21,334 nucleotides of DNA from an uncultured Prevotella sp. (GTDB lineage: Bacteria; Bacteroidota; Bacteroidia; Bacteroidales; Bacteroidaceae). The notes under the pieces were generated by a model that was not told the origin of the DNA, did not search any database, and saw only the letters and a program-made list of their open reading frames with translations. Made by a program: the position numbers and the translations under genes. The stretch is taken from NCBI GenBank assembly GCA_947304695.1, contig CAMZBS010000034.1, forward strand, positions 1 through 21,334, given 5' to 3'. Shown one piece after another: positions 14,650 to 21,334 of the stretch (position 1 is its first letter; the number at the start of each line of letters is the position of its first letter).

Positions 14650-16256
14650 TCAGTGGTGCGCATGCCTGTACTAATTTCATCGTTGGCAAGAAAGCTTCGA
14701 AAGACGGTTCTGTCATCTGCACCTACAATGCCGATGACTACGGCATGTTCCAAGGTTTGTGTCACTTCCCGGCAGCGAAGCATCCCAAAGGCACCATGCG
14801 CAAGGTCTACGACTGGGATAGTAACGTGTATCACGGTGAGATTGCCGAGGCCGAAGAGACCTACAACGTGATTGGCAACATCAACGAGTGGCAGCTCACC
14901 ATTGGCGAGACAACCTTTGGAGGCCGTGAAGAAATGGTAGATACAACGGGCATAATCGACTACGGTTCATTAATTTACATAACTCTTCAACGAGCAAAAA
15001 CAGCCCGCGAAGCCATTCAAGTGATGACCTCATTAGTGGAGCAGTACGGCTACAACTCTGAAGGTGAAACTTTTACCATTTGCGACCCCAACGAGGCATG
15101 GATCATGGAGATGATGGGATGTGCCAGCGATCGAAAACTCTCCAAGGAGCGCACCGTATGGGTAGCCCTGCGCATTCCTGACGACATGATTTGCGGCCAT
15201 GCCAACCAAAGCCGCATCAGTCGTTTCAACATGAAGGACAAGTCGGGCAATGTGCTCTTCTCGAAGAACGTGGTGAGCTTTGCACGCAAAAAGGGTTGGT
15301 TCAATGGCAAGGATGAAGACTTCTCCTTCTGCAACACATACGCCTTTCCGGACTTCTCGGGACGCCGCATCTGTGATGCCCGTGTGTGGAGTTTCTTCAA
15401 CCGCTATGCCGATGGAATGGAGCGTTACCTGCCATGGGCCGAAGGTCTTCAAGACGATGCCGAACCCATGCCCTTATGGGTGAAGCCCAACCGCAAACTG
15501 AGCGTGGCCGATATAGAGACCGCCATGCGCGACCACTATGAGGACACACCGTTTGCGCTCGATTCCGACATTGGAGGCGGCATCTGGCAGATGCCATACC
15601 GGCCTACACCTCTTTATTATACAGTAGACGGCAAGAAGTACTTCAACGAGCGGCCAACTTCGACACAGCAGACAGGCTTCAGCTATGTGAGTCAGATGCG
15701 ATCCTGGTTGCCCCGCGAGATTGGCGGTGTGCTGTGGTTCGGCAACGACGATGGCAACATGGTGCCCTATACGCCCGTGTACTGCTGTGCCACCGAATCG
15801 CCCCGTCCCTACAACACCCCTGGTGCCGATGCCCTGACCTTCTCCGACGAGAATGCCTACTGGGTGCAGAACTGGGTGTCGAACATGGTCTATCCGCGCT
15901 ACTCACTGCTCTTCCCCACCCTACAGACTGTACGCGACTCACTGGATCGCAGCTATTTCGCAGCACAAAAAGAGGTGGAAGACAAAGCCCTCACCATGAC
16001 CCAAAGCCAGCGTGTGGAATTTTTTACACACTATACCGCCGAGAAGGCCGATCAGATGCTTCAGTGCTGGAGACAGCTGGCCATCCACCTGATTGTAAAG
16101 TACAACGATATGATTATCAAGCCCGAGGCTGACGGTCAGTTCCAGCGCACACCGACAGGACTGGGAGCCCGTGTGATTCGTCCTGGCTATCCCAAGGCAT
16201 ACGCCGAAGAACTCATCCGACAGACAGGCCGCAAGTTTGAGATTCCCACCAAATAA
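14610..16256 (+). CDS. Secreted C69-family dipeptidase
   Basis: This 548-residue protein has a signal peptide MKRLLAIGVWLLAFSGAHA followed directly by Cys20 in CTNFIVGKKASKDGSV. In peptidase family C69 (PF03577) this cysteine becomes the N-terminal nucleophile, so signal-peptidase cleavage alone could expose it. The preceding AHA does not fit a lipobox. Further family features are the ADDYG stretch (41-45), NVIGNINEWQLTIGETTFGGRE (about 85-107) and EAWIMEMMG (about 167-175). Members cleave dipeptides, often of broad specificity; here the location is periplasm or surface. It begins five bases after nadC and is followed 12 bases later by the epimerase-like gene. Its signal-peptide coding region contains three TTGGCGT-like heptads (14629-14649). 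Confidence 0.9.
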   Translation: MKRLLAIGVWLLAFSGAHACTNFIVGKKASKDGSVICTYNADDYGMFQGLCHFPAAKHPKGTMRKVYDWDSNVYHGEIAEAEETYNVIGNINEWQLTIGETTFGGREEMVDTTGIIDYGSLIYITLQRAKTAREAIQVMTSLVEQYGYNSEGETFTICDPNEAWIMEMMGCASDRKLSKERTVWVALRIPDDMICGHANQSRISRFNMKDKSGNVLFSKNVVSFARKKGWFNGKDEDFSFCNTYAFPDFSGRRICDARVWSFFNRYADGMERYLPWAEGLQDDAEPMPLWVKPNRKLSVADIETAMRDHYEDTPFALDSDIGGGIWQMPYRPTPLYYTVDGKKYFNERPTSTQQTGFSYVSQMRSWLPREIGGVLWFGNDDGNMVPYTPVYCCATESPRPYNTPGADALTFSDENAYWVQNWVSNMVYPRYSLLFPTLQTVRDSLDRSYFAAQKEVEDKALTMTQSQRVEFFTHYTAEKADQMLQCWRQLAIHLIVKYNDMIIKPEADGQFQRTPTGLGARVIRPGYPKAYAEELIRQTGRKFEIPTK

Positions 16257-16268
16257 GCACTTGCCATC

Positions 16269-17345
16269 ATGAAAAAGAACATCTGTATTGTTGCAGGAGC
16301 GCGTCCAAACTTCGTAAAGGTGGCTCCCCTAATGCGGGTCATGGCAAACAATGAAAAGGCTGTCTGCCAGTTGGTTTATGCAGGAAAATCCGACGACCCC
16401 ACGCTGGAACCGTCGCTCTTCGACGACCTACAGTTGCCCCGTCCCGATGTATTCCTGGGTGTTGACTGCACCAGTCTGAACGAGATTACCAGCCGTGTGA
16501 TGGCCGAGTTTGACCATTATTTAGACACTCAGCCCACTGATGTGGTCATTGTTGTCGACGACCTTGCATCGACCATGGCAGCTGCCATCGTCACCAAGAA
16601 GCGTGGTGTGAAGCTGGCCCATCTGGTAGCAGGCACGCGTTCCTTCGACATCAACATGCCAAAGGAAATCAACCGCCTGGTCATCGATGCGCTGAGCGAC
16701 TACCTGTTCACTGCCGGTGTGAAGAGCAACAGCGTAGCTACACGTGAGCAGAGCGAGACATCGCAGACCTACATGGTGGGTAACATCCTGATGGACAATC
16801 TGCGTTTTAACAGAAGCCGGTTGAAAGAGCCTGTCATTCCAGATGTTGACAACCTGGGTACACAGCCCTATCTGGTGCTCACACTCAACCGGAAAGCCCT
16901 GTTGGCCAATAAAACACAGTTAAAGGAGATGCTCGATGAAATAATCAGCCGCAACATCACCATCATAGCCCCGCTGCGTGGGATGGCTCACGAAGTAGTC
17001 AGCATGCTCTACCCTACCGTTCCAGCCTGCCTGCATCTCACCGATTCGCTGCCTTATCTGGAATTTGGCTGGCTCACGGCTCATGCAGCAGGCATCGTGA
17101 CCGACAGCGGCAACGTGGCTGAAGAGGCCACATTCAACAGCGTACCCTGCATTACGCTGAACAGCTATACTGAGCATCAGGAGACCGTCAGCGTGGGTTC
17201 CAACGTACTTGTGGGCGGCGACAGAACCCTGCTTGGCAATGCCCTCGACATGCTCATGAAAAAAGAATGGAAGAAATGCGCCCTTCCCGAACGGTGGGAC
17301 GGACGCGCTGCTGAGCGCATCGTTCAGATTCTGCTCGACGATTAA
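16269..17345 (+). CDS. Divergent UDP-GlcNAc 2-epimerase (WecB-like) homologue with altered active site
   Basis: This 358-residue cytoplasmic protein follows the non-hydrolysing UDP-GlcNAc 2-epimerase fold from end to end: GARPNFVKVAP (10-20, family GTRPExIKxAP), VVDD (95-98), HLVAGTR (118-124), MPKEINR (130-136), VTDSGNVAEEA (277-287) and TEHQE (301-305). Key positions differ from E. coli WecB. The Glu of HVEAG is Val120, the first Glu of PEE is Lys132, and the His of THRREN is replaced (TLNRKA, Asn207). Asp98 and Arg11/Lys17 seem retained. The UDP-binding C-terminal half is better conserved than the catalytic half, so it may bind a UDP-sugar without normal epimerisation, or use another substrate. 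It is the last gene of the 13216-17345 operon; its end overlaps prmA tail to tail by four bases. Confidence 0.78.
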   Translation: MKKNICIVAGARPNFVKVAPLMRVMANNEKAVCQLVYAGKSDDPTLEPSLFDDLQLPRPDVFLGVDCTSLNEITSRVMAEFDHYLDTQPTDVVIVVDDLASTMAAAIVTKKRGVKLAHLVAGTRSFDINMPKEINRLVIDALSDYLFTAGVKSNSVATREQSETSQTYMVGNILMDNLRFNRSRLKEPVIPDVDNLGTQPYLVLTLNRKALLANKTQLKEMLDEIISRNITIIAPLRGMAHEVVSMLYPTVPACLHLTDSLPYLEFGWLTAHAAGIVTDSGNVAEEATFNSVPCITLNSYTEHQETVSVGSNVLVGGDRTLLGNALDMLMKKEWKKCALPERWDGRAAERIVQILLDD

Positions 17346-18214
17346 ATCTCTGCCCTAAACACCAGGCAGGCCCATTCACCCTCCTGATACTGGCTGACCA
17401 TACGCATCCCCAGTTGCACGGCTTTGTCTTGCAGCATGGGGATGTCTGTTGTATAGAAGCCACTGAGCAGCAGTCGGCCATCTGCGGTCATCTTACTGCG
17501 GAAGGCTGGCATGTCAGCCAACAGGATGTTTCGGTTAATGTTGGCCATCACCACCTGGAACTGACCTTCGACGGCTGACAGCACCGAAACATCGCCCAGC
17601 AAGGAAGTGAAACGATCGTCTACGCGGTTGATCACGGCATTGTGCCTTGCATTGTCCGCACTCCACTCGTCAATGTCGTAGCCCACAGCCTCGGCAGCTC
17701 CCATCATCAGGGCCACAATGCCCAGGATGCCCGTACCGCAACCACAATCGAGCACTCGGCAGCCTTCCAGTTGCAGTTCCGACAGGGCTGTCACCATCAT
17801 GCGCGTTGTTTCATGAGTGCCCGTCCCGAAAGCCAGATGGGCATCAATTTCAACGGAGAGCGGAGAACTGAGAGTTTCGGGCAAATGGCGACCATCGTGG
17901 ATGACAATCGTTCTGTCACCTTTTATAACAATCGGTTCGAATCCCTCTTTCTCCCACTGCTCGTTCCAGTCGCGGTCTTCGGCTTCGCTCACTTCGAATG
18001 TGACGGAAACGCCTTCAAAGGGGAAGTCATGTAACACGGCCTCGAGCATGTCGCGGTCGAACAACTGCTGCTGCACATAGCCTTTCAGTCCTGTCTCTGT
18101 CTCTTCAAAAGTCTCAAAACCAGCCTCCGCAGCCAGTGCCGACAGCAGGTCGCGTGCGTCCTGCATCAGCTCTTCAGGAGCCACGATTTGGAATTCTGAT
18201 ACAAAATATTTCAT
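17342..18214 (-). CDS. prmA: Ribosomal protein L11 methyltransferase
   Basis: This 290-residue enzyme transfers methyl groups from S-adenosylmethionine to ribosomal protein L11. PrmA hallmarks are RDWNEQWEKEGFEP (81-94), AFGTGTHETT (128-137), the SAM-binding VLDCGCGTGILGI (154-166), GYDID (178-182) and MANINRNILL (223-232), the family version of the NPPY-like catalytic motif. Length and order are normal. It overlaps the converging epimerase-like gene by four bases at the 3' end, leaving no room for a separate terminator. It is divergent from the aromatic-rich secreted protein gene at 18352 and likely monocistronic here. Confidence 0.97.
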   Translation of the reverse strand: MKYFVSEFQIVAPEELMQDARDLLSALAAEAGFETFEETETGLKGYVQQQLFDRDMLEAVLHDFPFEGVSVTFEVSEAEDRDWNEQWEKEGFEPIVIKGDRTIVIHDGRHLPETLSSPLSVEIDAHLAFGTGTHETTRMMVTALSELQLEGCRVLDCGCGTGILGIVALMMGAAEAVGYDIDEWSADNARHNAVINRVDDRFTSLLGDVSVLSAVEGQFQVVMANINRNILLADMPAFRSKMTADGRLLLSGFYTTDIPMLQDKAVQLGMRMVSQYQEGEWACLVFRAEI

Positions 18215-18236
18215 GAGTGGATGTTAATTTGTGGTG

Positions 18237-18244
18237 CAAAATTA
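18237..18244 (-). promoter_or_regulatory. -7 element of prmA
   Basis: TAATTTTG on the minus strand matches TAnnTTTG and lies 23 bases upstream of the prmA start. No clear TTTG -33 box is visible at 19-21 bases further upstream, so the call rests on the -7 match alone. Confidence 0.5.
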
Positions 18245-18286
18245 AAAAAAATAGGGGAAATCCTATCATCGTTTAGGGTTTTTCCG

Positions 18287-18317
18287 TAATTTTGCATCAA
18301 AATAATCTGTATTTTTG
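18287..18317 (+). promoter_or_regulatory. Two candidate -7 elements upstream of the aromatic-rich protein gene
   Basis: TAATTTTG (18287-18294) and TATTTTTG (18310-18317) both fit TAnnTTTG. They sit in near-duplicate contexts (GTAATTTTGCATC and GTATTTTTGCATC). The start codon at 18352 is 35 bases after the second. A short inverted repeat ATAGG/CCTAT (18251-18266) lies between these and the divergent prmA element. Confidence 0.5.
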
Positions 18318-18351
18318 CATCGTGATAATTATAACTAAAGGAAAGAAAGAT

Positions 18352-19326
18352 ATGAAAAAACTGATTCTCTTTACCGCCATGCTCATCGCACTACCATTCT
18401 CCTCGAATGCACAGGACGACATGTACTTCGTTCCGGGCAAGAAGAACAAGCAGGAGAGCAAATCAAGGTATGAGTCGGTGTACAACACCTACCATTCTGG
18501 CTCTGACCGCGACGTCGACGAGTATAACCGCCGTGGCCTGCACAGCAGCTATCAGCCCATTCTGAGCGATTCGGCCATGCAGGACGTCATTGACTTCACC
18601 GGCGAGGAAGGTGTCTATCCCGACTCGACAGCCGACTACAGGCTGACCCGTGAGATGTCGCGATGGGATGGCTACGAGCCCACGCAGGCCTACTGGGACG
18701 GCTACAACGACGGTCGCAACGATGGCTGGTCGCTGTCGTGGCACTCGCCCTGGTACTATTCTTCCTTCTATCCCTGGTACGACTCCTGGTATTATGACCC
18801 CTGGTACCGCACTTCCTGGCACTGGGGATGGTATGACCCCTGGTACTATCCGTACTACGGCTGGGGCGGCTACTACAGCAGCTGGTATTATCGTCCCTAT
18901 TATTACGGTGGTGGCCGTCACTACAGCAGTCACACCTACGCCCGCAACGGCAACCGAGGCACACTGAGCCGCTACGGATCGTCTCACGGCAGCTTCAGCG
19001 GACAACGGGCCACCAGTACGACAGGCGTGAACAGCCGCTCCAACAGAGCAGCAGGAGGCCGTGCTGCCACAGGCGTTCAATCGTCTACTAACCGCCAGTC
19101 GACTTACACCAGCCAAAGCGGCAACTTCAGTGGCACGCGCAGCAGTTCTGCAACGTCATCATCGTCGCGCACCTCAACCTACACCCCGTCACGCAGCAGC
19201 AGTAGCAGCAGTGGCAGCTTTGGAGGCGGCAGCCGCAGCGGAGGCTTCAGCGGTGGTAGCATCGGAGGAGGCAGTCGTAGCGGTGGCAGCATTGGAGGCA
19301 GCAGCCGAGGTGGCGGCAGACGCTGA
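18352..19326 (+). CDS. Secreted low-complexity protein: Trp/Tyr-rich centre, Ser/Gly/Arg-rich tail
   Basis: This 324-residue protein is not recognised as a known functional family. The signal peptide is MKKLILFTAMLIALPFSSNA. Residues 21-125 are polar and acidic (FVPGKKNKQESK; DSAMQDVIDFTGEEGVYPDS; YWDGYNDGRNDGW). Residues 126-191 are extraordinarily aromatic: 12 Trp, 20 Tyr and 1 Phe among 66 residues, in repeats such as DPWY, PWYD and WYYDP. Residues about 192-324 are rich in Ser, Gly, Thr and Arg, ending in repeats of GGGSRSGG and GGSIGG with a basic tail. ATG 18352 is chosen for the signal peptide; an upstream TTG at 18292 would read through a -7 promoter box. The OmpP1-like barrel follows 48 bases later, suggesting shared expression. 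An envelope or surface structural role is a guess. Confidence 0.8.
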   Translation: MKKLILFTAMLIALPFSSNAQDDMYFVPGKKNKQESKSRYESVYNTYHSGSDRDVDEYNRRGLHSSYQPILSDSAMQDVIDFTGEEGVYPDSTADYRLTREMSRWDGYEPTQAYWDGYNDGRNDGWSLSWHSPWYYSSFYPWYDSWYYDPWYRTSWHWGWYDPWYYPYYGWGGYYSSWYYRPYYYGGGRHYSSHTYARNGNRGTLSRYGSSHGSFSGQRATSTTGVNSRSNRAAGGRAATGVQSSTNRQSTYTSQSGNFSGTRSSSATSSSSRTSTYTPSRSSSSSSGSFGGGSRSGGFSGGSIGGGSRSGGSIGGSSRGGGRR

Positions 19327-19332
19327 AAATCT

Positions 19333-19353
19333 GAAGATTGAATTCTGAATTAT
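19333..19353 (+). repeat. GAAGATT-like heptads between the aromatic-rich gene and the OmpP1-like gene
   Basis: GAAGATT, GAATTCT and GAATTAT follow one another in exact 7-base steps. The first shares CTGAAGATTGAA with the 3' end of nadC (from 14587). The repeats are degenerate and AT-rich. Confidence 0.5.
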
Positions 19354-19374
19354 CAATTAAATAAACGCGAAAAC

Positions 19375-21000
19375 ATGAAGAAAATCATATATCTGGCCCT
19401 TTTGGCAATGGGAATCGTCCCTGCCTCGGCACAAGACACATACGAGACGGCACGCCTGCTGGGCGGCGACCTTAACGGCACGGCACGCTACGTGGGCATG
19501 GGTGGAGCACTTGAGGCTCTCGGTGCCGACATCTCTACCATCTCGACAAATCCGGCAGGCATCGGCTTGTTCCGTCACAGCACAGTCAGTGCCTCTTTGG
19601 GACTGGTGTCACAAGAAGGTGTCAACACCTTCGACGGACTAAGCAAGACCAACATGAGTTTCGACCAGGCAGGCTTCGTCTATGCCTTGGAGAGCGACTA
19701 CGGATCGTCGTTCCTCCAGGTGGCTTTCAACTACCACAAGAGTCATAACTTCGACCAGATTCTCTCAGCCGAAGGAAGTCTGAAAAATGCTTCGCTCAAT
19801 GCCCTCACCTACGCCAAGGACGGACTGGGCAGCGTACGTCAGGGTGGTTTCTATCTTGCTGAGAACAAGCAAAAAGACCTCATTGGATGGGAAGATGCTA
19901 CCAGCGACTATCGTGCCCGCACTTTCAGCCAGTTGGACTATCTCAATGCCAATGCCGTACTCCTCGATCCGACCGACGGTCAGTTCTACTATTCCTTCGC
20001 CGACGGCTATTCACTGGACCGCGCCCACCGGGGCTGGATTGGCAACTACGACATCAGCCTGAGCGGCAATATCAAGGACCGTGTTTATCTGGGCTTCACG
20101 CTGGGCATCCACAGTGTGACCTACACAGGCTACAGCGAATATGTGGAACACATGCTCGACGGTGCAGGCAACCCTAATGGGCACATCCTCTATCAGGACG
20201 AGCACAAGATTGACGGTTCGGGCTTCGATGTGAAATTCGGTGCTATATTCCGCCCCATCGAGGAGTCACCCTTCCGTGTGGGTCTCTACGTCCACACACC
20301 CACCTGGTACTCCCTGGAGTCGCGCAATCACACTGAGATCTTCAACAAGACCACCGGCAACGACTTCCACGGACAGAACGCCCCGGGTTACGACAGCTAC
20401 GAGTTCAAGTTCTACACGCCCTGGAAATTCGGCGTGAGCCTCGGCCACACCATTAGCGACTATCTGGCCATTGGCGCCACCTATGAATATACCGACAACA
20501 GCTCGGCCGACATCCGCGAGTACACCGGCTATGTTGACGAATACGACAACAAGGAGACCGAGAGCGACCGCATCATGAACCGCAACGTGGAGAAGAGTCT
20601 GAAGGGCGTGTCCACCCTGAAAGTAGGCACCGAGGTACGCATCGACCCGTCGTTCGCCGTACGTCTTGGCTACAACTACGTGTCGCCCATGTACAGCAAG
20701 AGCGGCATGCGCGATTCCCAGCTTGACTCGTACGGTGTAATGTATTCATCTACTGCCGATTACACCAACTGGAAGAGCACCAACCGTCTGACTTGCGGAC
20801 TGGGCTACAGGACAGGCAACGTGAACATAGACCTGGCCTACCAATATAGTGCCACTAAAGGCGACTGCTATCCCTTCCAGCAGACTATCACCCAGAAGGA
20901 CATGGCTGGCGGCATCACCACCCGCAACGACTTCTCTGCCCCCACGAAGGTCGACTTCAAACGCCATCAGGTACTGCTCACGCTGGGCTATACCTTCTGA
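19375..21000 (+). CDS. OmpP1/FadL/TodX-like outer-membrane transport protein
   Basis: This 541-residue protein has a signal peptide (MKKIIYLALLAMGIVPASA, cleavage before Q20). The mature N-terminus ETARLLGGDLNGTARYVGMGGALEALGADISTISTNPAGIGLFR contains the FadL-type NPAG motif preceded by the GxARxxGMGGA pattern. Many amphipathic strands follow, and the protein ends in LLTLGYTF with a terminal Phe suited to barrel assembly. In Bacteroidota this group is commonly annotated as OmpP1 or, without good evidence, as a hemin receptor. It probably allows passage of hydrophobic compounds across the outer membrane. The length is normal for Bacteroidota members. It follows the aromatic-rich protein gene by 48 bases and is followed by a set of inverted repeats. 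Confidence 0.88.
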   Translation: MKKIIYLALLAMGIVPASAQDTYETARLLGGDLNGTARYVGMGGALEALGADISTISTNPAGIGLFRHSTVSASLGLVSQEGVNTFDGLSKTNMSFDQAGFVYALESDYGSSFLQVAFNYHKSHNFDQILSAEGSLKNASLNALTYAKDGLGSVRQGGFYLAENKQKDLIGWEDATSDYRARTFSQLDYLNANAVLLDPTDGQFYYSFADGYSLDRAHRGWIGNYDISLSGNIKDRVYLGFTLGIHSVTYTGYSEYVEHMLDGAGNPNGHILYQDEHKIDGSGFDVKFGAIFRPIEESPFRVGLYVHTPTWYSLESRNHTEIFNKTTGNDFHGQNAPGYDSYEFKFYTPWKFGVSLGHTISDYLAIGATYEYTDNSSADIREYTGYVDEYDNKETESDRIMNRNVEKSLKGVSTLKVGTEVRIDPSFAVRLGYNYVSPMYSKSGMRDSQLDSYGVMYSSTADYTNWKSTNRLTCGLGYRTGNVNIDLAYQYSATKGDCYPFQQTITQKDMAGGITTRNDFSAPTKVDFKRHQVLLTLGYTF

Positions 21001-21050
21001 CGTGTGGAGTATCCCCGCAACATAAATCATTCCTGAGTGAAGACAAAAAA

Positions 21051-21087
21051 CTTAAGCGCACTTACGTCGCCCGTAAGTGCGCTTAAG
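21051..21087. terminator. Perfect 16-bp hairpin after the OmpP1-like gene
   Basis: The arms CTTAAGCGCACTTACG (21051-21066) and its exact complement (21072-21087) flank a 5-base loop, 50 bases after the OmpP1-like stop. An A-run (21045-21050) precedes the left arm, which on the minus strand gives a U-run after the stem. It could therefore terminate ilvC transcription and, less typically, the plus-strand operon. Confidence 0.75.
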
Positions 21088-21089
21088 CG

Positions 21090-21102
21090 TGCGTTAAACG
21101 CA
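21090..21102. repeat. Short palindrome TGCGTT-A-AACGCA
   Basis: It has 6-base perfect arms around one base. It lies between the two hairpins of the convergent region and shares its last base with the next one. It is too tight to be a hairpin alone. Confidence 0.5.
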
Positions 21103-21124
21103 TATAAGATTTCCTATCTTATAT
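21102..21124. terminator. Second hairpin between OmpP1-like gene and ilvC
   Basis: ATATAAGAT (21102-21110) and ATCTTATAT (21116-21124) form a perfect 9-bp AT-rich stem with the loop TTCCT. It is 14 bases beyond the ilvC stop on the minus strand. The stem is weak, but its position suggests a role in ilvC 3'-end formation. Confidence 0.5.
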
Positions 21125-21138
21125 ATCGTTTATAGAAC

Positions 21139-21334
21139 TTAGTCCTGGCTATTTTCGGGACGCAACTGGCGAACAACGGCACCAGCCTGCCACATTTCCT
21201 GATTGCGCATGGCCTCAAGCTCCTTCTCAAGACCGGCACGGTAGTCGGGCTTGGAGTTGGCATCGATACTAATCTGGGCTTCATTGCCAGTCAGCACGGA
21301 GAGATAGAGCCACTCCATGACCGGCTTGATGGCA
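21139..21334 (-). CDS. ilvC: Ketol-acid reductoisomerase, C-terminal 64 residues (cut by window edge)
   Basis: The minus-strand frame is open from the right edge to a TAA at 21139-21141. The visible tail contains KPVMEWLYLSVLTGNEAQ, SIDANSKPDYR, MWQAGAVVRQLRPEN and ends NSQD. This is the characteristic C-terminus of Bacteroidota IlvC, recognised from the E-A-Q-x-S-I-D-x-N-S-K-P-D-Y-R stretch and the W-Q-A-G-x-x-V-R-x-L-R-P-E-N end. IlvC is the NADPH-dependent second step of valine, leucine and isoleucine synthesis. The catalytic and cofactor-binding parts lie outside the window, so integrity and any ilv operon context cannot be judged. Confidence 0.9.
   Translation of the reverse strand, partial: AIKPVMEWLYLSVLTGNEAQISIDANSKPDYRAGLEKELEAMRNQEMWQAGAVVRQLRPENSQD

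Noticed and set aside
18292..18351. TTG start for the aromatic-rich protein
   Set aside because: It would translate through a -7 promoter box and precede a complete signal peptide beginning at ATG 18352.
18463..19116. Long minus-strand frame (217 codons) opposite the aromatic-rich gene
   Set aside because: It is a shadow of the biased codon composition on the plus strand. The plus-strand frame has a signal peptide, a promoter and a stop placed before the next gene.

Overview
The window looks like chromosomal DNA from a Bacteroidota bacterium, most likely Prevotella or a close relative. The evidence is a set of family types typical of that group: large TonB-dependent outer-membrane barrels with carboxypeptidase-like N-terminal domains, a DUF4369-like/TlpA thioredoxin, an OmpP1-type porin, and an IlvC C-terminus of the Bacteroides type. 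Several intergenic regions also carry TAnnTTTG -7 promoter elements, the Bacteroidota primary sigma-factor signature. No rRNA, tRNA, CRISPR array, insertion sequence or phage gene was seen.

Layout. (1) 1-601, minus: truncated VanX-like D-Ala-D-Ala dipeptidase lipoprotein. (2) 602-988: AT-rich divergent control region with two inverted copies of a 21-bp GTTGC/GCAAC operator-like element. (3) 989-11084, plus: a colinear run of LacI-family regulator, PF14905-like TonB-type barrel, secreted pectin-esterase-like beta-helix protein, YqhD-like iron alcohol dehydrogenase, a second TonB-dependent receptor and an ECF S component. A 22-bp-period palindromic repeat array separates the regulator from the first barrel. 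(4) 11108-11159: a 22-bp-stem hairpin between convergent genes. (5) 11181-13063, minus: thioredoxin-like protein followed by a YpfJ-type zinc peptidase. (6) 13216-17345, plus: small barrel, nadC, C69 dipeptidase and a degenerate UDP-GlcNAc 2-epimerase homologue, tightly spaced. (7) 17342-18214, minus: prmA, overlapping the previous gene tail to tail. (8) 18352-21000, plus: a Trp/Tyr-rich then Ser/Gly/Arg-rich secreted protein and an OmpP1/FadL-like barrel. (9) 21051-21124: three consecutive inverted repeats, then the C-terminal end of ilvC on the minus strand.

How the genes may work together. The 989-11084 run resembles a small substrate-acquisition locus without a SusD partner. It pairs a dedicated LacI sensor with two outer-membrane transporters, a secreted carbohydrate-active-looking protein, a cytoplasmic aldehyde/alcohol oxidoreductase and an inner-membrane vitamin-type S component. 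Whether it is one system or two adjacent units (989-7421 and 7442-11084) cannot be decided from sequence alone. The 13216-17345 operon mixes envelope and NAD biosynthesis genes with no obvious shared pathway.

The parts least explained by known biology are the phased palindrome/hairpin array at 1994-2090, the degenerate epimerase, the beta-helix protein with altered esterase residues, and the aromatic-rich secreted protein.
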